DNA of 64,000 bases from Nitrogeniibacter mangrovi (GTDB lineage: Bacteria; Pseudomonadota; Gammaproteobacteria; Burkholderiales; Rhodocyclaceae). The notes under the pieces were generated by a model. It was not told where the DNA came from, did not search any database, and saw only the letters and a list, made by a program, of their open reading frames with translations. Of this stretch, positions 38,598 through 47,632 are shown piece after piece. The stretch's first letter is position 1. Every line of letters starts with the position of its first letter. Location of the stretch: positions 2,356,001 through 2,420,000 of the forward strand of contig NZ_CP048836.1 of the NCBI RefSeq assembly GCF_010983895.1, written 5' to 3'. The translations under genes and the position numbers were made by a program.

Positions 38598-39245
38598 ATG
38601 AACTGGCTGACCAAGATCTTCTCCGGCGACCATCCGGCCGCCTCCCTGCCCGAAGCCCTGCGCGGGCGCCTCGAGCGCTGGCGCGTGCTCGAGGCGCCCG
38701 CGCTCGACGCCAACCACGGCGAGCTGCGTTACGTGATCGTCAACACCGAAGCCACCGGGCTCGATCCGGCGAACGACCGGCTGCTCGCGGTCGCCGCCAT
38801 CGGCATCGACCGCGGCGTACTCGCCCATCGCGATGCCTTCGAGATGTCGCTGGACACCCCGGCGCAGACCCTGGTGGCGCTGCTCGAATTCATCGGCAAA
38901 TCACCGGTGGTGGTCTTCAATGCGGACCTGAACCGGCAAGCGCTCATGGCCGCCTTCGAAACCCACCTGGGCTTCGAACCGGATCTCGAATGGCTGGATC
39001 TGTACTGGCTCCTGCCCTGCCTGTTCAACGACAAGCATGACCGGCCGGTGCGCCTCAAGGACTGGATGAAGACCATGGCCGTCGAGACCTTCCAGCGCCA
39101 TCGGGCGCTCGGCGACGCCTTCGCCATCGCCAAGCTCTTCCTGGCCGCCCAGTCCCGCGCCACGATCCGTGGCCTGCGCACACCGCGCAGCCTGATGGAA
39201 CTGGCCACCACCCGCAAGCGCCAGCAACGCGCGATCCGCTCCTGA
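38598..39245 (+). CDS. DnaQ-like exonuclease-fold protein with altered active site
   Basis: 215 residues of the DEDD 3'-5' exonuclease fold. The Exo I motif, normally DxETTG, reads VNTEATGL, so the first Asp is Asn. Exo II reads VFNADLNRQAL, where family members have HNA-x-FD, again Asn for Asp. Exo III HRALGDAFA is intact. Two of four metal ligands are therefore changed and activity is doubtful. It is downstream of the DUF294 gene by 77 bp and may act with it. Confidence 0.8.
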   Translation: MNWLTKIFSGDHPAASLPEALRGRLERWRVLEAPALDANHGELRYVIVNTEATGLDPANDRLLAVAAIGIDRGVLAHRDAFEMSLDTPAQTLVALLEFIGKSPVVVFNADLNRQALMAAFETHLGFEPDLEWLDLYWLLPCLFNDKHDRPVRLKDWMKTMAVETFQRHRALGDAFAIAKLFLAAQSRATIRGLRTPRSLMELATTRKRQQRAIRS

Positions 39246-39258
39246 AGTTCGCGACGAT

Positions 39259-39828
39259 TCAGTCGCGCGAACCACCGATCCACGCGGACAGCGTGGTCTG
39301 ATCGGGCAGGCGCTCGGCGCTCCAGCACACATAGCGCACCCCACGTTGCGCGAGCAGTTGCGACTTATGGTTGCGCTCCGCCTCGGTGCGCCCCTCGCGG
39401 GCCAGATCGACCACCGCAAGGACCTCGAAGCCTTCGTTGCAGATGACGAAATCGAGCAGCAGATCCTTTTGCAGCCGCTCCCGGCCGACGATCCGCCGAA
39501 GCGAACCGCGCGCGAACACCTCGCAGCCCGGCAAGCCGGCGCGCAGCCAGCGCCAGACGATCTGATGGTGCCGATCCAGGTAGGTCGGGCCGCTCGCCGG
39601 CATGGCCACCTCGGTGTCGTCAGGTGTCTCGGTCGCCGCCGCCATGGCGCCGGACACGATCGCTTCCGTACCGGCCCCGATGGCGGCCGCCGCGCCCTGG
39701 ACCTGCATCAGAAATGCCTGCGCCCGCGCCTCCTCGGCTTCGCGTTGCGCGTCCCGCCGCTTGCGCAGCACCACCACCAGCAGCGCGAACACGACCACGA
39801 CCACCAGCAACAAAAGCCAACTCATCAT
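39259..39828 (-). CDS. DUF2726 membrane-anchored protein
   Basis: 189 residues. One N-terminal transmembrane helix (about 4-22), a basic/acidic coiled-coil-like stretch (KRRDAQREAEEARAQAF), then a domain after residue 85 with LLDFVICNEGFEVLAVVDLAREGRTEAERNHKSQLL in segments LLLDFVIC and AVVDLA, resembling the restriction-endonuclease-like DUF2726. Nuclease activity is unproven. Converges on the exonuclease-like gene, 13 bp apart. Confidence 0.75.
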   Translation of the reverse strand: MMSWLLLLVVVVVFALLVVVLRKRRDAQREAEEARAQAFLMQVQGAAAAIGAGTEAIVSGAMAAATETPDDTEVAMPASGPTYLDRHHQIVWRWLRAGLPGCEVFARGSLRRIVGRERLQKDLLLDFVICNEGFEVLAVVDLAREGRTEAERNHKSQLLAQRGVRYVCWSAERLPDQTTLSAWIGGSRD

Positions 39829-40041
39829 CCGATCCCCGTCGGTGACAATGGCACCGGCACGTTACCGGTGCACCGTGCGGGCATGGTAGCGCCCCCGTCG
39901 TAGTAGGTCGAGCCGCCCTCCCGTCTCACCCGCAGCGGCCCGAAAACGCCCGCCGGATCGGCGCGCGCATCGTGCAACGCAAGAACATCTTCATCAAATC
40001 AGTGCTTTACGGATCCTGCCGTCCTGCGTATAGTCCCCGCG

Positions 40042-40581
40042 ATGCGACACTTGCCGGCCTGCCTCCTCGCGCTGCTTCTGTTCATGCCCGTCCTGGCACG
40101 GGCGCAGTCCGCGCCACCGGCCGACGTCCCCGTTGCCGAGCTCGACCCCAACACCCACCCGAGCCGGCGGCCGCCGGGCGATGAAGTGGTGATGCGCAGC
40201 CTGAGCTTTCTGGACACTCCCTACCGCTATGGCGGCACCTCGCGTGCCACCGGCCTCGACTGCAGCGCGCTGGTGCAAAAGGTATTTGCCGAAGCCGTCG
40301 GGATGCAGTTGCCGCGCACCGCACGCGCGCAGGCCGGCGCCGGTAAACACGTCTCCCGCAAGGCACTGCGGCCCGGCGATCTGGTCTTTTTCAACACCCG
40401 CCATCGTGCCTATTCCCATGTGGGCATCTACCTGGGCAACGACCGTTTCGTGCACGCCCCGTCCAAGGGCAGTGTCGTGCGCATCGAGCATCTGAGCGTG
40501 CGCTACTGGTCCCGGCGTTTCAACGGCGCGCGCCGCCTCATCAACCCGCCCACCCAGCTCAGCGCCGTCTCCGACCAGTAA
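40042..40581 (+). CDS. NlpC/P60 family cell-wall endopeptidase
   Basis: 179 residues. Signal peptide (MRHLPACLLALLLFMPVLA, cleavage near ARA-QSA), then a C40 peptidase domain: TPYRYGGTSRATGLDCSALV holds the catalytic Cys (in LDCSALV), SHVGIYLG the catalytic His, and a third polar residue follows near FVHAP. It cuts peptidoglycan stem peptides in the periplasm. It converges on the DUF2325 gene. Confidence 0.92.
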   Translation: MRHLPACLLALLLFMPVLARAQSAPPADVPVAELDPNTHPSRRPPGDEVVMRSLSFLDTPYRYGGTSRATGLDCSALVQKVFAEAVGMQLPRTARAQAGAGKHVSRKALRPGDLVFFNTRHRAYSHVGIYLGNDRFVHAPSKGSVVRIEHLSVRYWSRRFNGARRLINPPTQLSAVSDQ

Positions 40582-40587
40582 CGCCGC

Positions 40588-40908
40588 TCAGCATCCGCGC
40601 CGCTCGCAACGGCGGCATCGACTGCTTTCGCGCTTGTCGAGAGCCTGCTTGAGGGCGCAGACCGACCGGCGGCAACACACCAGTTCGACCCCGGCACGGG
40701 CGGCTGCCTCGCGGAAACGCAACATCACGTTGTGGCCGAGGAAGTCGGTGAACAGGATCACCATCTCCACCCCCACCGGCAGATCCGCCGCACGGCGCTG
40801 GTGCGCCCGGTCACGACCGGTGACGTGGGCAGCGATGCTTATCCCGAATTCATCGAGCACACCGGGGATGTTGCCGAGACGATCGGCTCCGACCAGCATG
40901 GCATTCAT
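40588..40908 (-). CDS. DUF2325 domain protein
   Basis: 106 residues: MNAMLVGADRLGNIPGVLDE, LPVGVEMVILFTDFLGHN and CCRRSVCALKQAL are typical of DUF2325, small proteins often found beside iron or metal genes. The C-terminus is Cys/Arg-rich (SSRCRRCERRGC), which suggests metal or redox sensing. A ribosome binding site AGGAG precedes ATG at 40908. It is divergent from the iron-binding protein gene across a gap with a Fur-like palindrome. Confidence 0.8.
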   Translation of the reverse strand: MNAMLVGADRLGNIPGVLDEFGISIAAHVTGRDRAHQRRAADLPVGVEMVILFTDFLGHNVMLRFREAAARAGVELVCCRRSVCALKQALDKRESSRCRRCERRGC

Positions 40909-40920
40909 GACGCACTCCTA

Positions 40921-40937
40921 TTGCGAACGATTCGCAA
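40921..40937. promoter_or_regulatory. Fur-like palindrome in the DUF2325/iron-binding-protein gap
   Basis: TTGCGAACGATTCGCAA is a perfect 7-3-7 inverted repeat 13 bp upstream of the DUF2325 start. Its core resembles the 7-1-7 Fur motif TGATAATnATTATCA at 9 of 14 positions. A second, weaker repeat (CAAAT...ATTTG) is at 40949-40965. Iron-responsive control of both divergent genes is inferred. Confidence 0.45.
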
Positions 40938-41031
40938 CAACTATAACGCAAATACGAATGATTTGTGTTTACGTCGCCGATCCGATACATTTGCCTCCAC
41001 TTGAACGGCATCCCGTGAGGATCAGACACCC

Positions 41032-42051
41032 ATGAGACGTTTCCGAATCGCCACCCTGCTCGTCACCCTACTCACCACCGGCACGGCGATGGCCGAAGTG
41101 GAACAGGTGGTCAACCTGTACACCTCGCGTCACTACCAGTCGGACGAGGCCCTGTACGCCAACTTCACCCAGGCCACCGGCATTCGCGTGAACCGGATCG
41201 AAGGCAAGGACGACGCGCTGATCGAACGCATCCGCAACGAAGGGAAGAATTCACCCGCCGACGTGCTGCTCACCGCCGACGCCTCCCGCCTGGGCAAGGC
41301 GGCGGCCCTCGGCCTGCTCGCGCCGCTCGACTCGAGCGTCCTGGCCGCCCGCATTCCTGCGCATCTGCGCACCGACACCTGGTTCGCGTTCTCCCGCCGG
41401 GCCCGGATCATCGTGTACAACAAACAGACGGTGAAGCCCGAACAGGTGCGCAACTACGAGGATCTGGCCAGCCCGGCGCTCAAGGGCAAGGTGTGCACCC
41501 GCTCCGGGGCGCACCCCTACAACCTCTCGCTGGGCGCCTCGCTGCTCCAACGCCTGGGCGCCGATGCCACCGCCGCCTGGGCCTCGGGTTTGGTCGCCAA
41601 CTTCGCCCGCCAACCCAAGGGCGGCGACACCGACCAGATCCGCGCCGTGGCGGCGGGCGAATGCGGCGTGGCCCTGGCCAACTCCTACTACTTCGCGCGA
41701 CTGATGAATTCCGACAAACCCGCCGACCGGGCCGTGATCGCGGCCGTCGGCGTGGTGTGGCCCAACCAGGCCAACGTCGGCACGCATGTGAACATTTCAG
41801 GGGGCGGCATGACCACCCACGCGCCGAACAAGGCCGCCGCCAGGGCGTTTCTCGAATACCTGGCCTCGGACGAGGCCCAGCGTCACTTCGCCAACGGCAA
41901 CAACGAGTGGCCGGCGGTGGCGGATGTGAAGGTCGCCAATCCGGCGCTCGAGGCGCTCGGCCCGTTCAAGGCCGATCCACTGCCGGTGGCCGAACTGGCC
42001 GATGCCGTCCCCGAGGTGCAACGCCTCTACGATCGCGCCGGCTACCGCTGA
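41032..42051 (+). CDS. Iron(III) ABC transporter, periplasmic binding protein
   Basis: 339 residues. Signal peptide ending TAMA-EVEQ, then a class of FbpA/FutA ferric-binding fold: VNLYTSRHYQSDEALY, IVYNKQTV, and the tandem tyrosines NSYYFARLM that ligate iron. It delivers Fe(III) to the permease encoded convergently downstream. A Fur-like palindrome lies upstream. Confidence 0.9.
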   Translation: MRRFRIATLLVTLLTTGTAMAEVEQVVNLYTSRHYQSDEALYANFTQATGIRVNRIEGKDDALIERIRNEGKNSPADVLLTADASRLGKAAALGLLAPLDSSVLAARIPAHLRTDTWFAFSRRARIIVYNKQTVKPEQVRNYEDLASPALKGKVCTRSGAHPYNLSLGASLLQRLGADATAAWASGLVANFARQPKGGDTDQIRAVAAGECGVALANSYYFARLMNSDKPADRAVIAAVGVVWPNQANVGTHVNISGGGMTTHAPNKAAARAFLEYLASDEAQRHFANGNNEWPAVADVKVANPALEALGPFKADPLPVAELADAVPEVQRLYDRAGYR

Positions 42052-42068
42052 GCGGTCGGTCTCGCCAG

Positions 42069-42094
42069 AACGCCCCGGCCCGGCCGGGGCGTTT
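42069..42094. terminator. Hairpin between iron-binding protein and permease genes
   Basis: Stem AACGCCCCGGC / GCCGGGGCGTT with loop CCG and a short TTT on the plus side, in the 63-bp gap between converging genes; a strong stem that can serve both. Confidence 0.65.
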
Positions 42095-42114
42095 GCGTTG
42101 GCGACCCCGTCCGC

Positions 42115-43782
42115 TCAGCGCGCGGCGGCCGGACGGCGTCGCTGCCGTGCGATCTGCGCCGAGAGCACGAAAACCGGCACCAGCCCCACCAGCACGATGG
42201 TGAGCGCCGCGGTGGACGCCTCCGCAAGGCGTTCATCGGCGGCGAGGTTGTAGGCCTGGGTGGCCAGCGTATCCAGGTTGAAGGGGCGCATCACCAGGGT
42301 GGCGGGCAACTCCTTCATCACATCCACGAACAGCATCAGCCCGGCGGTGAGCAGGCTGCCGCGCAGCAGCGGCAGGTGAATGCGGCGCAAGCGCCCCCAC
42401 AGCCGCACGCCGAGATTCCGGCCGGCTTCGTCCATGGCCGGCGTGATCCGCCCGAGCCCGGTCTCCACCGTATGCAGGGCCACGCTCAGGAAGCGCGTCA
42501 GGTAGGCGAACACCAGCGCCACCATGCCGCCGGTGAGCAGCAGCCCGGGATTGATCCCGGTCAGCGCCTCGACGGTGTCGGCCAATGCATTGTCGAGCCG
42601 GGTCACCGGGATCAGCACGCCGACCGCGATCACCGTGCCGGGCACCGCGTAGCCGAGGCCCACCAGGCGGTTGAACAGACGCGTCAGCGGGTTGTGCGCA
42701 AGCCGGGCCGCATAGGCGAGCAACACCGCCAGCAGCACGCCGATGAGCGCCGTCACCGTGGCGAGCGTGAAGCTGTTGCCCGCCAGGGCGACAAATCGCG
42801 GGCCGAACTGGGCGTCGCCTTCGTTGATGGCCATCTTGAGCAGCAGGGCGGCGGGCAGCAGAAACCCGAACAGCAGCGGCACGAAGCAGACCAGCGACGC
42901 CGCCCAGCCGGCCGCCGGCGAGAGCCGGCGCCCGAAGCCTGGGCGGCGCTGCCGCGAGGTGTCGTTGAAGCGGGCGCGGCCCCGGCTGCTCTGCTCGAGC
43001 ACCAGCACCAGCACCACGAAACCCAGCAACATGGCCGACAGCTGCGCGGCCGCCACGCGGTCGCCCAGCGAGAACCAGGCCCGATAGATACCGGTGGTGA
43101 AGGTTTGGACGCCGAAATAGGCCACGGTGCCGAAATCGGCCAGGGTCTCCATCAGCGCCAGCGCCACGCCAGTGACCACCGCCGGGCGTGCCAGCGGCAG
43201 GGACACGCGGAAGAAGCAGGCCCACGACCCGAGCCCGAGCGAACGGCCCGCCTCCATCGCCCCCGAGGCACGCTCGAGAAAGGCGGTGCGCGCGAGCATG
43301 TAGACGTAGGGATAGAACACGAAGGCGAACATCGCGACCGCGCCGCCGACCGTGCGCACGTCCGGGAACCGGTAGTCCCCCGCCCCCCAATCGAACCACT
43401 GACGCAATGTGCTCTGGACGGGGCCGACGAACTGGAGGAAGTCCGTGTAGACGTAGGCCATCACATAAGCCGGCATCGCCAGCGGCAGGATGAGCGCCCA
43501 TGCGTAGATGCGCCGACCGGGAAAGTCGTGCATCACGGTGAGCCAGGCGGTGGCCACGCCGATGACCGCGACCCCGATGCCGACCCCCACGCACATGACC
43601 AGGGTGTTGACCAGGTACTCGGGCAGCACGGTGTCGATCAGGTGCGCCCAGGTCTCGCCGGTGCTCCAGTCGGCGAGCGAGAACACCACGGAGAGGATGG
43701 GCACGGCGGCGAGCAGCGCCACCCCGAGGGCGGCGACGGTCAGCCAGCGGTACTCGCCCGGGAGCAAAAAGCGACGGATCAT
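42115..43782 (-). CDS. Iron(III) ABC transporter permease (fused two-domain)
   Basis: 555 residues with about twelve membrane helices in two homologous halves, the FbpB type. Each half carries an EAA-like loop contacting the ATPase: AMEAGRSLGLGSWACF and AMDEAGRNLGVRLWGR. ATG at 43782 (MIRRFLLPGEYRWL) is the likely start; the frame stays open upstream across the gap. It is convergent to the binding-protein gene and divergent from the ATPase gene. Confidence 0.9.
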   Translation of the reverse strand: MIRRFLLPGEYRWLTVAALGVALLAAVPILSVVFSLADWSTGETWAHLIDTVLPEYLVNTLVMCVGVGIGVAVIGVATAWLTVMHDFPGRRIYAWALILPLAMPAYVMAYVYTDFLQFVGPVQSTLRQWFDWGAGDYRFPDVRTVGGAVAMFAFVFYPYVYMLARTAFLERASGAMEAGRSLGLGSWACFFRVSLPLARPAVVTGVALALMETLADFGTVAYFGVQTFTTGIYRAWFSLGDRVAAAQLSAMLLGFVVLVLVLEQSSRGRARFNDTSRQRRPGFGRRLSPAAGWAASLVCFVPLLFGFLLPAALLLKMAINEGDAQFGPRFVALAGNSFTLATVTALIGVLLAVLLAYAARLAHNPLTRLFNRLVGLGYAVPGTVIAVGVLIPVTRLDNALADTVEALTGINPGLLLTGGMVALVFAYLTRFLSVALHTVETGLGRITPAMDEAGRNLGVRLWGRLRRIHLPLLRGSLLTAGLMLFVDVMKELPATLVMRPFNLDTLATQAYNLAADERLAEASTAALTIVLVGLVPVFVLSAQIARQRRRPAAAR

Positions 43783-43877
43783 GCGCAGGTCGGGTGGCTC
43801 GGCAAGGTCAAGGGGCCGAAAGCGACCCGCATGGTGAAAAAGCCCGGCGAACACGCGTGCCGGACCGACGGGCAAAT

Positions 43878-43896
43878 TATAATGGATCGCATTCTC
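43878..43896. promoter_or_regulatory. Fur-box candidate between permease and ATPase genes
   Basis: The minus strand reads GAGAATGCGATCCATTATA, 13 of 19 matches to the Fur consensus GATAATGATAATCATTATC. It overlaps an ATTATAAT segment (43876-43883) that could be a -10 element for either strand, so bound Fur would block both divergent promoters. The match was counted by eye. Confidence 0.5.
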
Positions 43897-43921
43897 TTTA
43901 CGACCTCCCCGTGTCCCGCTC

Positions 43922-45001
43922 ATGACCTTGCTCGATGTGCGCCAGCTCACCCTCGGCTACGACCGCCACACCGTCGTCGACCGGCTCGATGTCTCCCTCG
44001 ACGAAGGCGCCATCGGCTGCCTGCTCGGCCCCTCCGGCTGCGGCAAGACCACGGTGTTGCGCGCGATCGCCGGCTTCGAGCGTGTTCGTGGCGGCGAGAT
44101 CGTCATCGGCGGGCAGACGGTCAGCGCGCCGGGCGTGCACGTGCCTCCAGAGCAGCGGCGCATCGGCATGGTGTTTCAGGACTATGCGTTGTTCCCGCAC
44201 CTGAGCATTCGCGACAACATCGGCTTCGGCCTGCACGCCGCCGCGCCGGCCGAGCGCCGCGCGCGGGTCGACGCGATGCTCGATCTGGTCGGCCTCGGCG
44301 CCCTCGCGCAGCGCTATCCGCACGAGCTGTCCGGCGGCCAGCAGCAGCGCGTGGCGCTGGCGCGCGCCCTCGCCCCGGCGCCGCGCCTGCTGCTCATGGA
44401 CGAGCCGTTCTCGAACCTCGACGTGGAGTTGCGCGAACGGCTCTCCCTGGAGGTGCGCCGCATCCTCAAGGCGACCGGCACCACCGCCATCCTGGTCACC
44501 CATGACCAGCACGAGGCCTTCGCCGTGGCCGACCTCATCGGTCTCATGCACGCCGGCCACCTGCAGCAATGGGACACCCCCTACACCCTCTACCACCGCC
44601 CGGCGAACCGCTTCGTGGCCGACTTCATCGGCCAGGGCGTGCTGATTCCCGGTCGCATCATCGCGGGCGACCGGGTACACACGGCGCTGGGCACGCTCAG
44701 GAGCGGCCAGCCCATGCAGTGTGGCGCCCTGGGCGTGTGTCCGCCCGGCGCCGATGTGGACGTGCTGCTGCGCCCCGACGACGTCGTCCATGACGACGCC
44801 GGGCCGCAGAGCGCGCGCGTCCTGCACAAGGCCTTTCGCGGCGCCGACATCCTCTATACGCTGGCGCTGGACGACGGCACCCGCCTGCTTTCGCTGGTGC
44901 CCAGCCATCACGATCACGCCATCGGCGAGCGCATCGGCATCCGCCTGGTCGTCGAGGACGTGATCACCTTTGCACAACACACGAACGAGTTCCGCCCATG
45001 A
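43922..45001 (+). CDS. Iron(III) ABC transporter ATP-binding protein
   Basis: 359 residues. Walker A GPSGCGKTT (about 36-44), Q-loop VFQDYALFPHL, signature ELSGGQQQR, Walker B LLLMDEPFSNLD, H-loop VTHDQHEAFAVAD, and a C-terminal TOBE-like domain, as in FbpC. It powers the permease encoded divergently. Its last codons overlap the aat start (ATGA at 44998), joining iron uptake to the aat-bpt transcript. Confidence 0.92.
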   Translation: MTLLDVRQLTLGYDRHTVVDRLDVSLDEGAIGCLLGPSGCGKTTVLRAIAGFERVRGGEIVIGGQTVSAPGVHVPPEQRRIGMVFQDYALFPHLSIRDNIGFGLHAAAPAERRARVDAMLDLVGLGALAQRYPHELSGGQQQRVALARALAPAPRLLLMDEPFSNLDVELRERLSLEVRRILKATGTTAILVTHDQHEAFAVADLIGLMHAGHLQQWDTPYTLYHRPANRFVADFIGQGVLIPGRIIAGDRVHTALGTLRSGQPMQCGALGVCPPGADVDVLLRPDDVVHDDAGPQSARVLHKAFRGADILYTLALDDGTRLLSLVPSHHDHAIGERIGIRLVVEDVITFAQHTNEFRP

Positions 45002-45690
45002 TCCCCTGGCTCACCGAGCCGGATTTTCCGCCCACTGAGCGGGCGCTGACCGAGCCCAACGGCCTGCTCGCGGCGGGTGGCGCGCTCACGCCCGAATGGC
45101 TGCTCGCCGCCTATCGCAGGGGCATCTTCCCGTGGTTCAGCGAAGGCGAGCCGATCCTGTGGTGGAGCCCCGATCCGCGCATGATCCTGCGCCCCGGCGA
45201 GGTCAAGGTCTCGCGCAGCCTCGGCAAGACGCTGCGCCAGGGCCGCTTCGAGGTGCGCTACGACACCGCCTTCGCCGAGGTCATCCACGCCTGCGGGCAA
45301 TTGCGGGCCCAGTCCACCGGCACCTGGATCACGCCGCACATGGAGCTGGCCTACCGGCGCCTGCACGAACTCGGCCATGCACACAGTGTCGAAACTTGGC
45401 AGGACGGTCGCCTGGTGGGTGGCCTTTACGGGGTCGCACTGGACCGGGCGTTTTTCGGCGAATCGATGTTTTCGCTCGTTAGCGACGCCTCCAAGGTGGC
45501 GCTGGTGCACCTGTGCCGGCGCCTTGAGCGGCTCGGATTCGGCGTGATAGATTGCCAGATGGCGACCGACCACCTGCGCTCGATGGGCGGCGTCGACGTG
45601 CCAAGAGCACAGTTCGTCCGCGCCCTGGACAGACTGATCGGCCCGAAGAGCCCGCCCCAGCGCTGGCCGGCCTCGGACGACATTGGTTAA
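44998..45690 (+). CDS. aat: Leucyl/phenylalanyl-tRNA-protein transferase
   Basis: 230 residues. It transfers Leu or Phe to proteins with N-terminal Lys or Arg, creating ClpS/ClpAP degrons. Family motifs: [55 protein letters not shown] (19 residues). ATG overlaps the upstream ATPase stop. A bpt gene follows, completing the bacterial N-degron pair. Confidence 0.95.
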   Translation: MIPWLTEPDFPPTERALTEPNGLLAAGGALTPEWLLAAYRRGIFPWFSEGEPILWWSPDPRMILRPGEVKVSRSLGKTLRQGRFEVRYDTAFAEVIHACGQLRAQSTGTWITPHMELAYRRLHELGHAHSVETWQDGRLVGGLYGVALDRAFFGESMFSLVSDASKVALVHLCRRLERLGFGVIDCQMATDHLRSMGGVDVPRAQFVRALDRLIGPKSPPQRWPASDDIG

Positions 45691-45709
45691 GGATCCCGTA
45701 CCCGGCAAG

Positions 45710-46441
45710 ATGCAACAGGACTATCCGTACGCCCTCATCCAGTTCTATGTCACCGGTCCGTACGACTGTTCCTATCTGCCGGACCAGCGCGCCCGCTCGC
45801 AGGTCGCCACGCCCAACCACATCATCGACACCCCGGTGTATTCCGAGCTGGTGCGCAACGGCTTTCGCCGCAGCGGCGTGTTCACCTATCGCCCCTACTG
45901 CGACCACTGCCGCGCCTGCGTGCCGGTGCGCATCCCGGTGGACCGCTTCACGCCCAATCGTGCCCAGCGCCGCGCCATGCGGCGTCATGCCGATCTCACC
46001 GTGGCGGAGTTGCCGCTGGCCTTCCACGACGATCACTACGCGCTCTACCAGCGCTATCAGGTCGCGCGCCATGCCGGCGGCGGCATGGATCAAGACAGCC
46101 GCGAGCAATACGGCCACTTCCTGCTCCAGAGCCACGTGGACACCCGCCTCATCGAGTTCCGCGAGAACGGCATCCTGCGCATGGTGTGCATCATCGACTG
46201 GCTCACCGACGGGCTGTCCAGCGTCTACACCTTCTTCGACCCGGACCTCCCCCACGCCAGTTACGGCACCTGGGGCATCCTCTGGCAGATCGAGGCCTGC
46301 CGCCAGCTCAAGCTGCCCTACCTGTACCTGGGCTACTGGATCCGCGACAGCCGCAAGATGACCTACAAGGCCGGCTTCCGTCCGCTCGAAGGGCGTATCG
46401 CCGGTCAGTGGCGCACGCTGACCGACGCGGATCTGGACTGA
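45710..46441 (+). CDS. bpt: Aspartate/glutamate leucyltransferase Bpt (R-transferase homologue)
   Basis: 243 residues from ATG 45710. ATE-family N-terminal domain with [15 protein letters not shown] and the cysteine-containing [19 protein letters not shown], then the GNAT-like C-terminal half with [11 protein letters not shown] and [10 protein letters not shown]. It adds Leu to N-terminal Asp/Glu. A TTG at 45683 overlapping aat would add nine residues; the ATG lacks a close ribosome binding site (AAGGA is 16 bp away), so the start is uncertain. Confidence 0.9.
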   Translation: MQQDYPYALIQFYVTGPYDCSYLPDQRARSQVATPNHIIDTPVYSELVRNGFRRSGVFTYRPYCDHCRACVPVRIPVDRFTPNRAQRRAMRRHADLTVAELPLAFHDDHYALYQRYQVARHAGGGMDQDSREQYGHFLLQSHVDTRLIEFRENGILRMVCIIDWLTDGLSSVYTFFDPDLPHASYGTWGILWQIEACRQLKLPYLYLGYWIRDSRKMTYKAGFRPLEGRIAGQWRTLTDADLD

Positions 46442-46524
46442 TCACGCAGCGGGCACGCCGCACCCCCCCAAAAGGCTGACGCAGCGCAACAACCCGGGCA
46501 GGCGGTGGAGTAGAATTCGCCGCT

Positions 46525-47529
46525 ATGCTCTACGATCTCGCCCGCCCGCTCCTGTTCGCGCTCGACCCCGAGTCGGCCCACGAACTGTCGCTCGCCGCCC
46601 TCTCGCGCCTCGGGCGTCTGCTGCCACCGGCCCGCCCGCTGCCCGCAAACCCGGTCACGGTGATGGGCATCGATTTTCCCAACCGCGTGGGTCTGGCCGC
46701 CGGCCTGGACAAGAACGGCGAAGCCATCGACGGCCTGGCACGCTTCGGCTTCGGCTTCATCGAGATCGGCACCATCACGCCGCGGGCGCAGCCGGGCAAC
46801 CCGAAACCGCGCCTGTTCCGCCTGCCCGAGGTCCAGGGCATCATCAACCGCATGGGCTTCAACAACCACGGCGTGGATGCGCTGATCGCCAACGTGCGTG
46901 CGGCGCGGTTCACCGGCGTGCTGGGCATCAACATCGGCAAGAACTTCGACACCCCGATCGAGCGCGCGGTGGACGACTACCTGGCCTGCCTGGAAAAAGT
47001 CTATCCGCTGGCCCATTACGTGACGGTGAACATCTCGTCGCCCAACACCAAGAACCTGCGCGCCCTGCAGGGCGCCTCGGAGCTGGACGGTCTGCTCGGC
47101 CCGCTCAAGACCGCCCAGGCGCGCCTGGCCGACACCCACGGCCGTTACGTGCCCCTGGCGCTCAAGATCGCCCCCGACCTGGACGAGGCGCAGATCACCA
47201 ACATCGCCGACGCCCTGCGCCGCCACCGCATCGACGCGGTGATCGCCACCAACACCACCATCGCCCGCGACAAGGTCGCCGGCGTGCGCCACGGTGACGA
47301 ACAGGGCGGCCTGTCCGGCGCGCCGGTGCGCGAGGCGAGCACCCGCGTGATCCGCGCCCTGTCGGCCCAGCTCCAGGGCGAGTTGCCCATCATCGGGGTG
47401 GGCGGCATTCTCGGCGGCCCCGACGCCACCGAGAAGATCGAGGCCGGCGCCGCGCTGGTTCAGGTCTATAGCGGCCTGATCTACCGCGGCCCCGCCCTGG
47501 TACGCGAATGCGTCGCGGCCACCGCCTGA
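46525..47529 (+). CDS. pyrD: Quinone-dependent dihydroorotate dehydrogenase
   Basis: 334 residues, class 2 DHODH of pyrimidine synthesis, membrane-associated. N-terminal helix [21 protein letters not shown] site [17 protein letters not shown], catalytic Ser in [12 protein letters not shown], and [15 protein letters not shown] near the end. Length and motifs are complete. Confidence 0.96.
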   Translation: MLYDLARPLLFALDPESAHELSLAALSRLGRLLPPARPLPANPVTVMGIDFPNRVGLAAGLDKNGEAIDGLARFGFGFIEIGTITPRAQPGNPKPRLFRLPEVQGIINRMGFNNHGVDALIANVRAARFTGVLGINIGKNFDTPIERAVDDYLACLEKVYPLAHYVTVNISSPNTKNLRALQGASELDGLLGPLKTAQARLADTHGRYVPLALKIAPDLDEAQITNIADALRRHRIDAVIATNTTIARDKVAGVRHGDEQGGLSGAPVREASTRVIRALSAQLQGELPIIGVGGILGGPDATEKIEAGAALVQVYSGLIYRGPALVRECVAATA

Positions 47530-47576
47530 ACGGGGGCCACGTGCCGCACGGTCATATACCTATAACCGCCGCAGGG

Positions 47577-47605
47577 TTGAGCCCCTTTGTGGGGCAAGCG
47601 ATAAT
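47577..47605 (+). promoter_or_regulatory. Sigma-70-type promoter candidate for the rnf operon
   Basis: TTGAGC (47577-47582), a 17-bp spacer, and GATAAT (47600-47605), 28 bp before the rsxA ATG. The spacer carries an inverted repeat GCCCC-TTTGT-GGGGC (47581-47595) that could be an operator. Confidence 0.5.
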
Positions 47606-47632
47606 TGCCGACTTGGACAAATCTGGCCGGAT

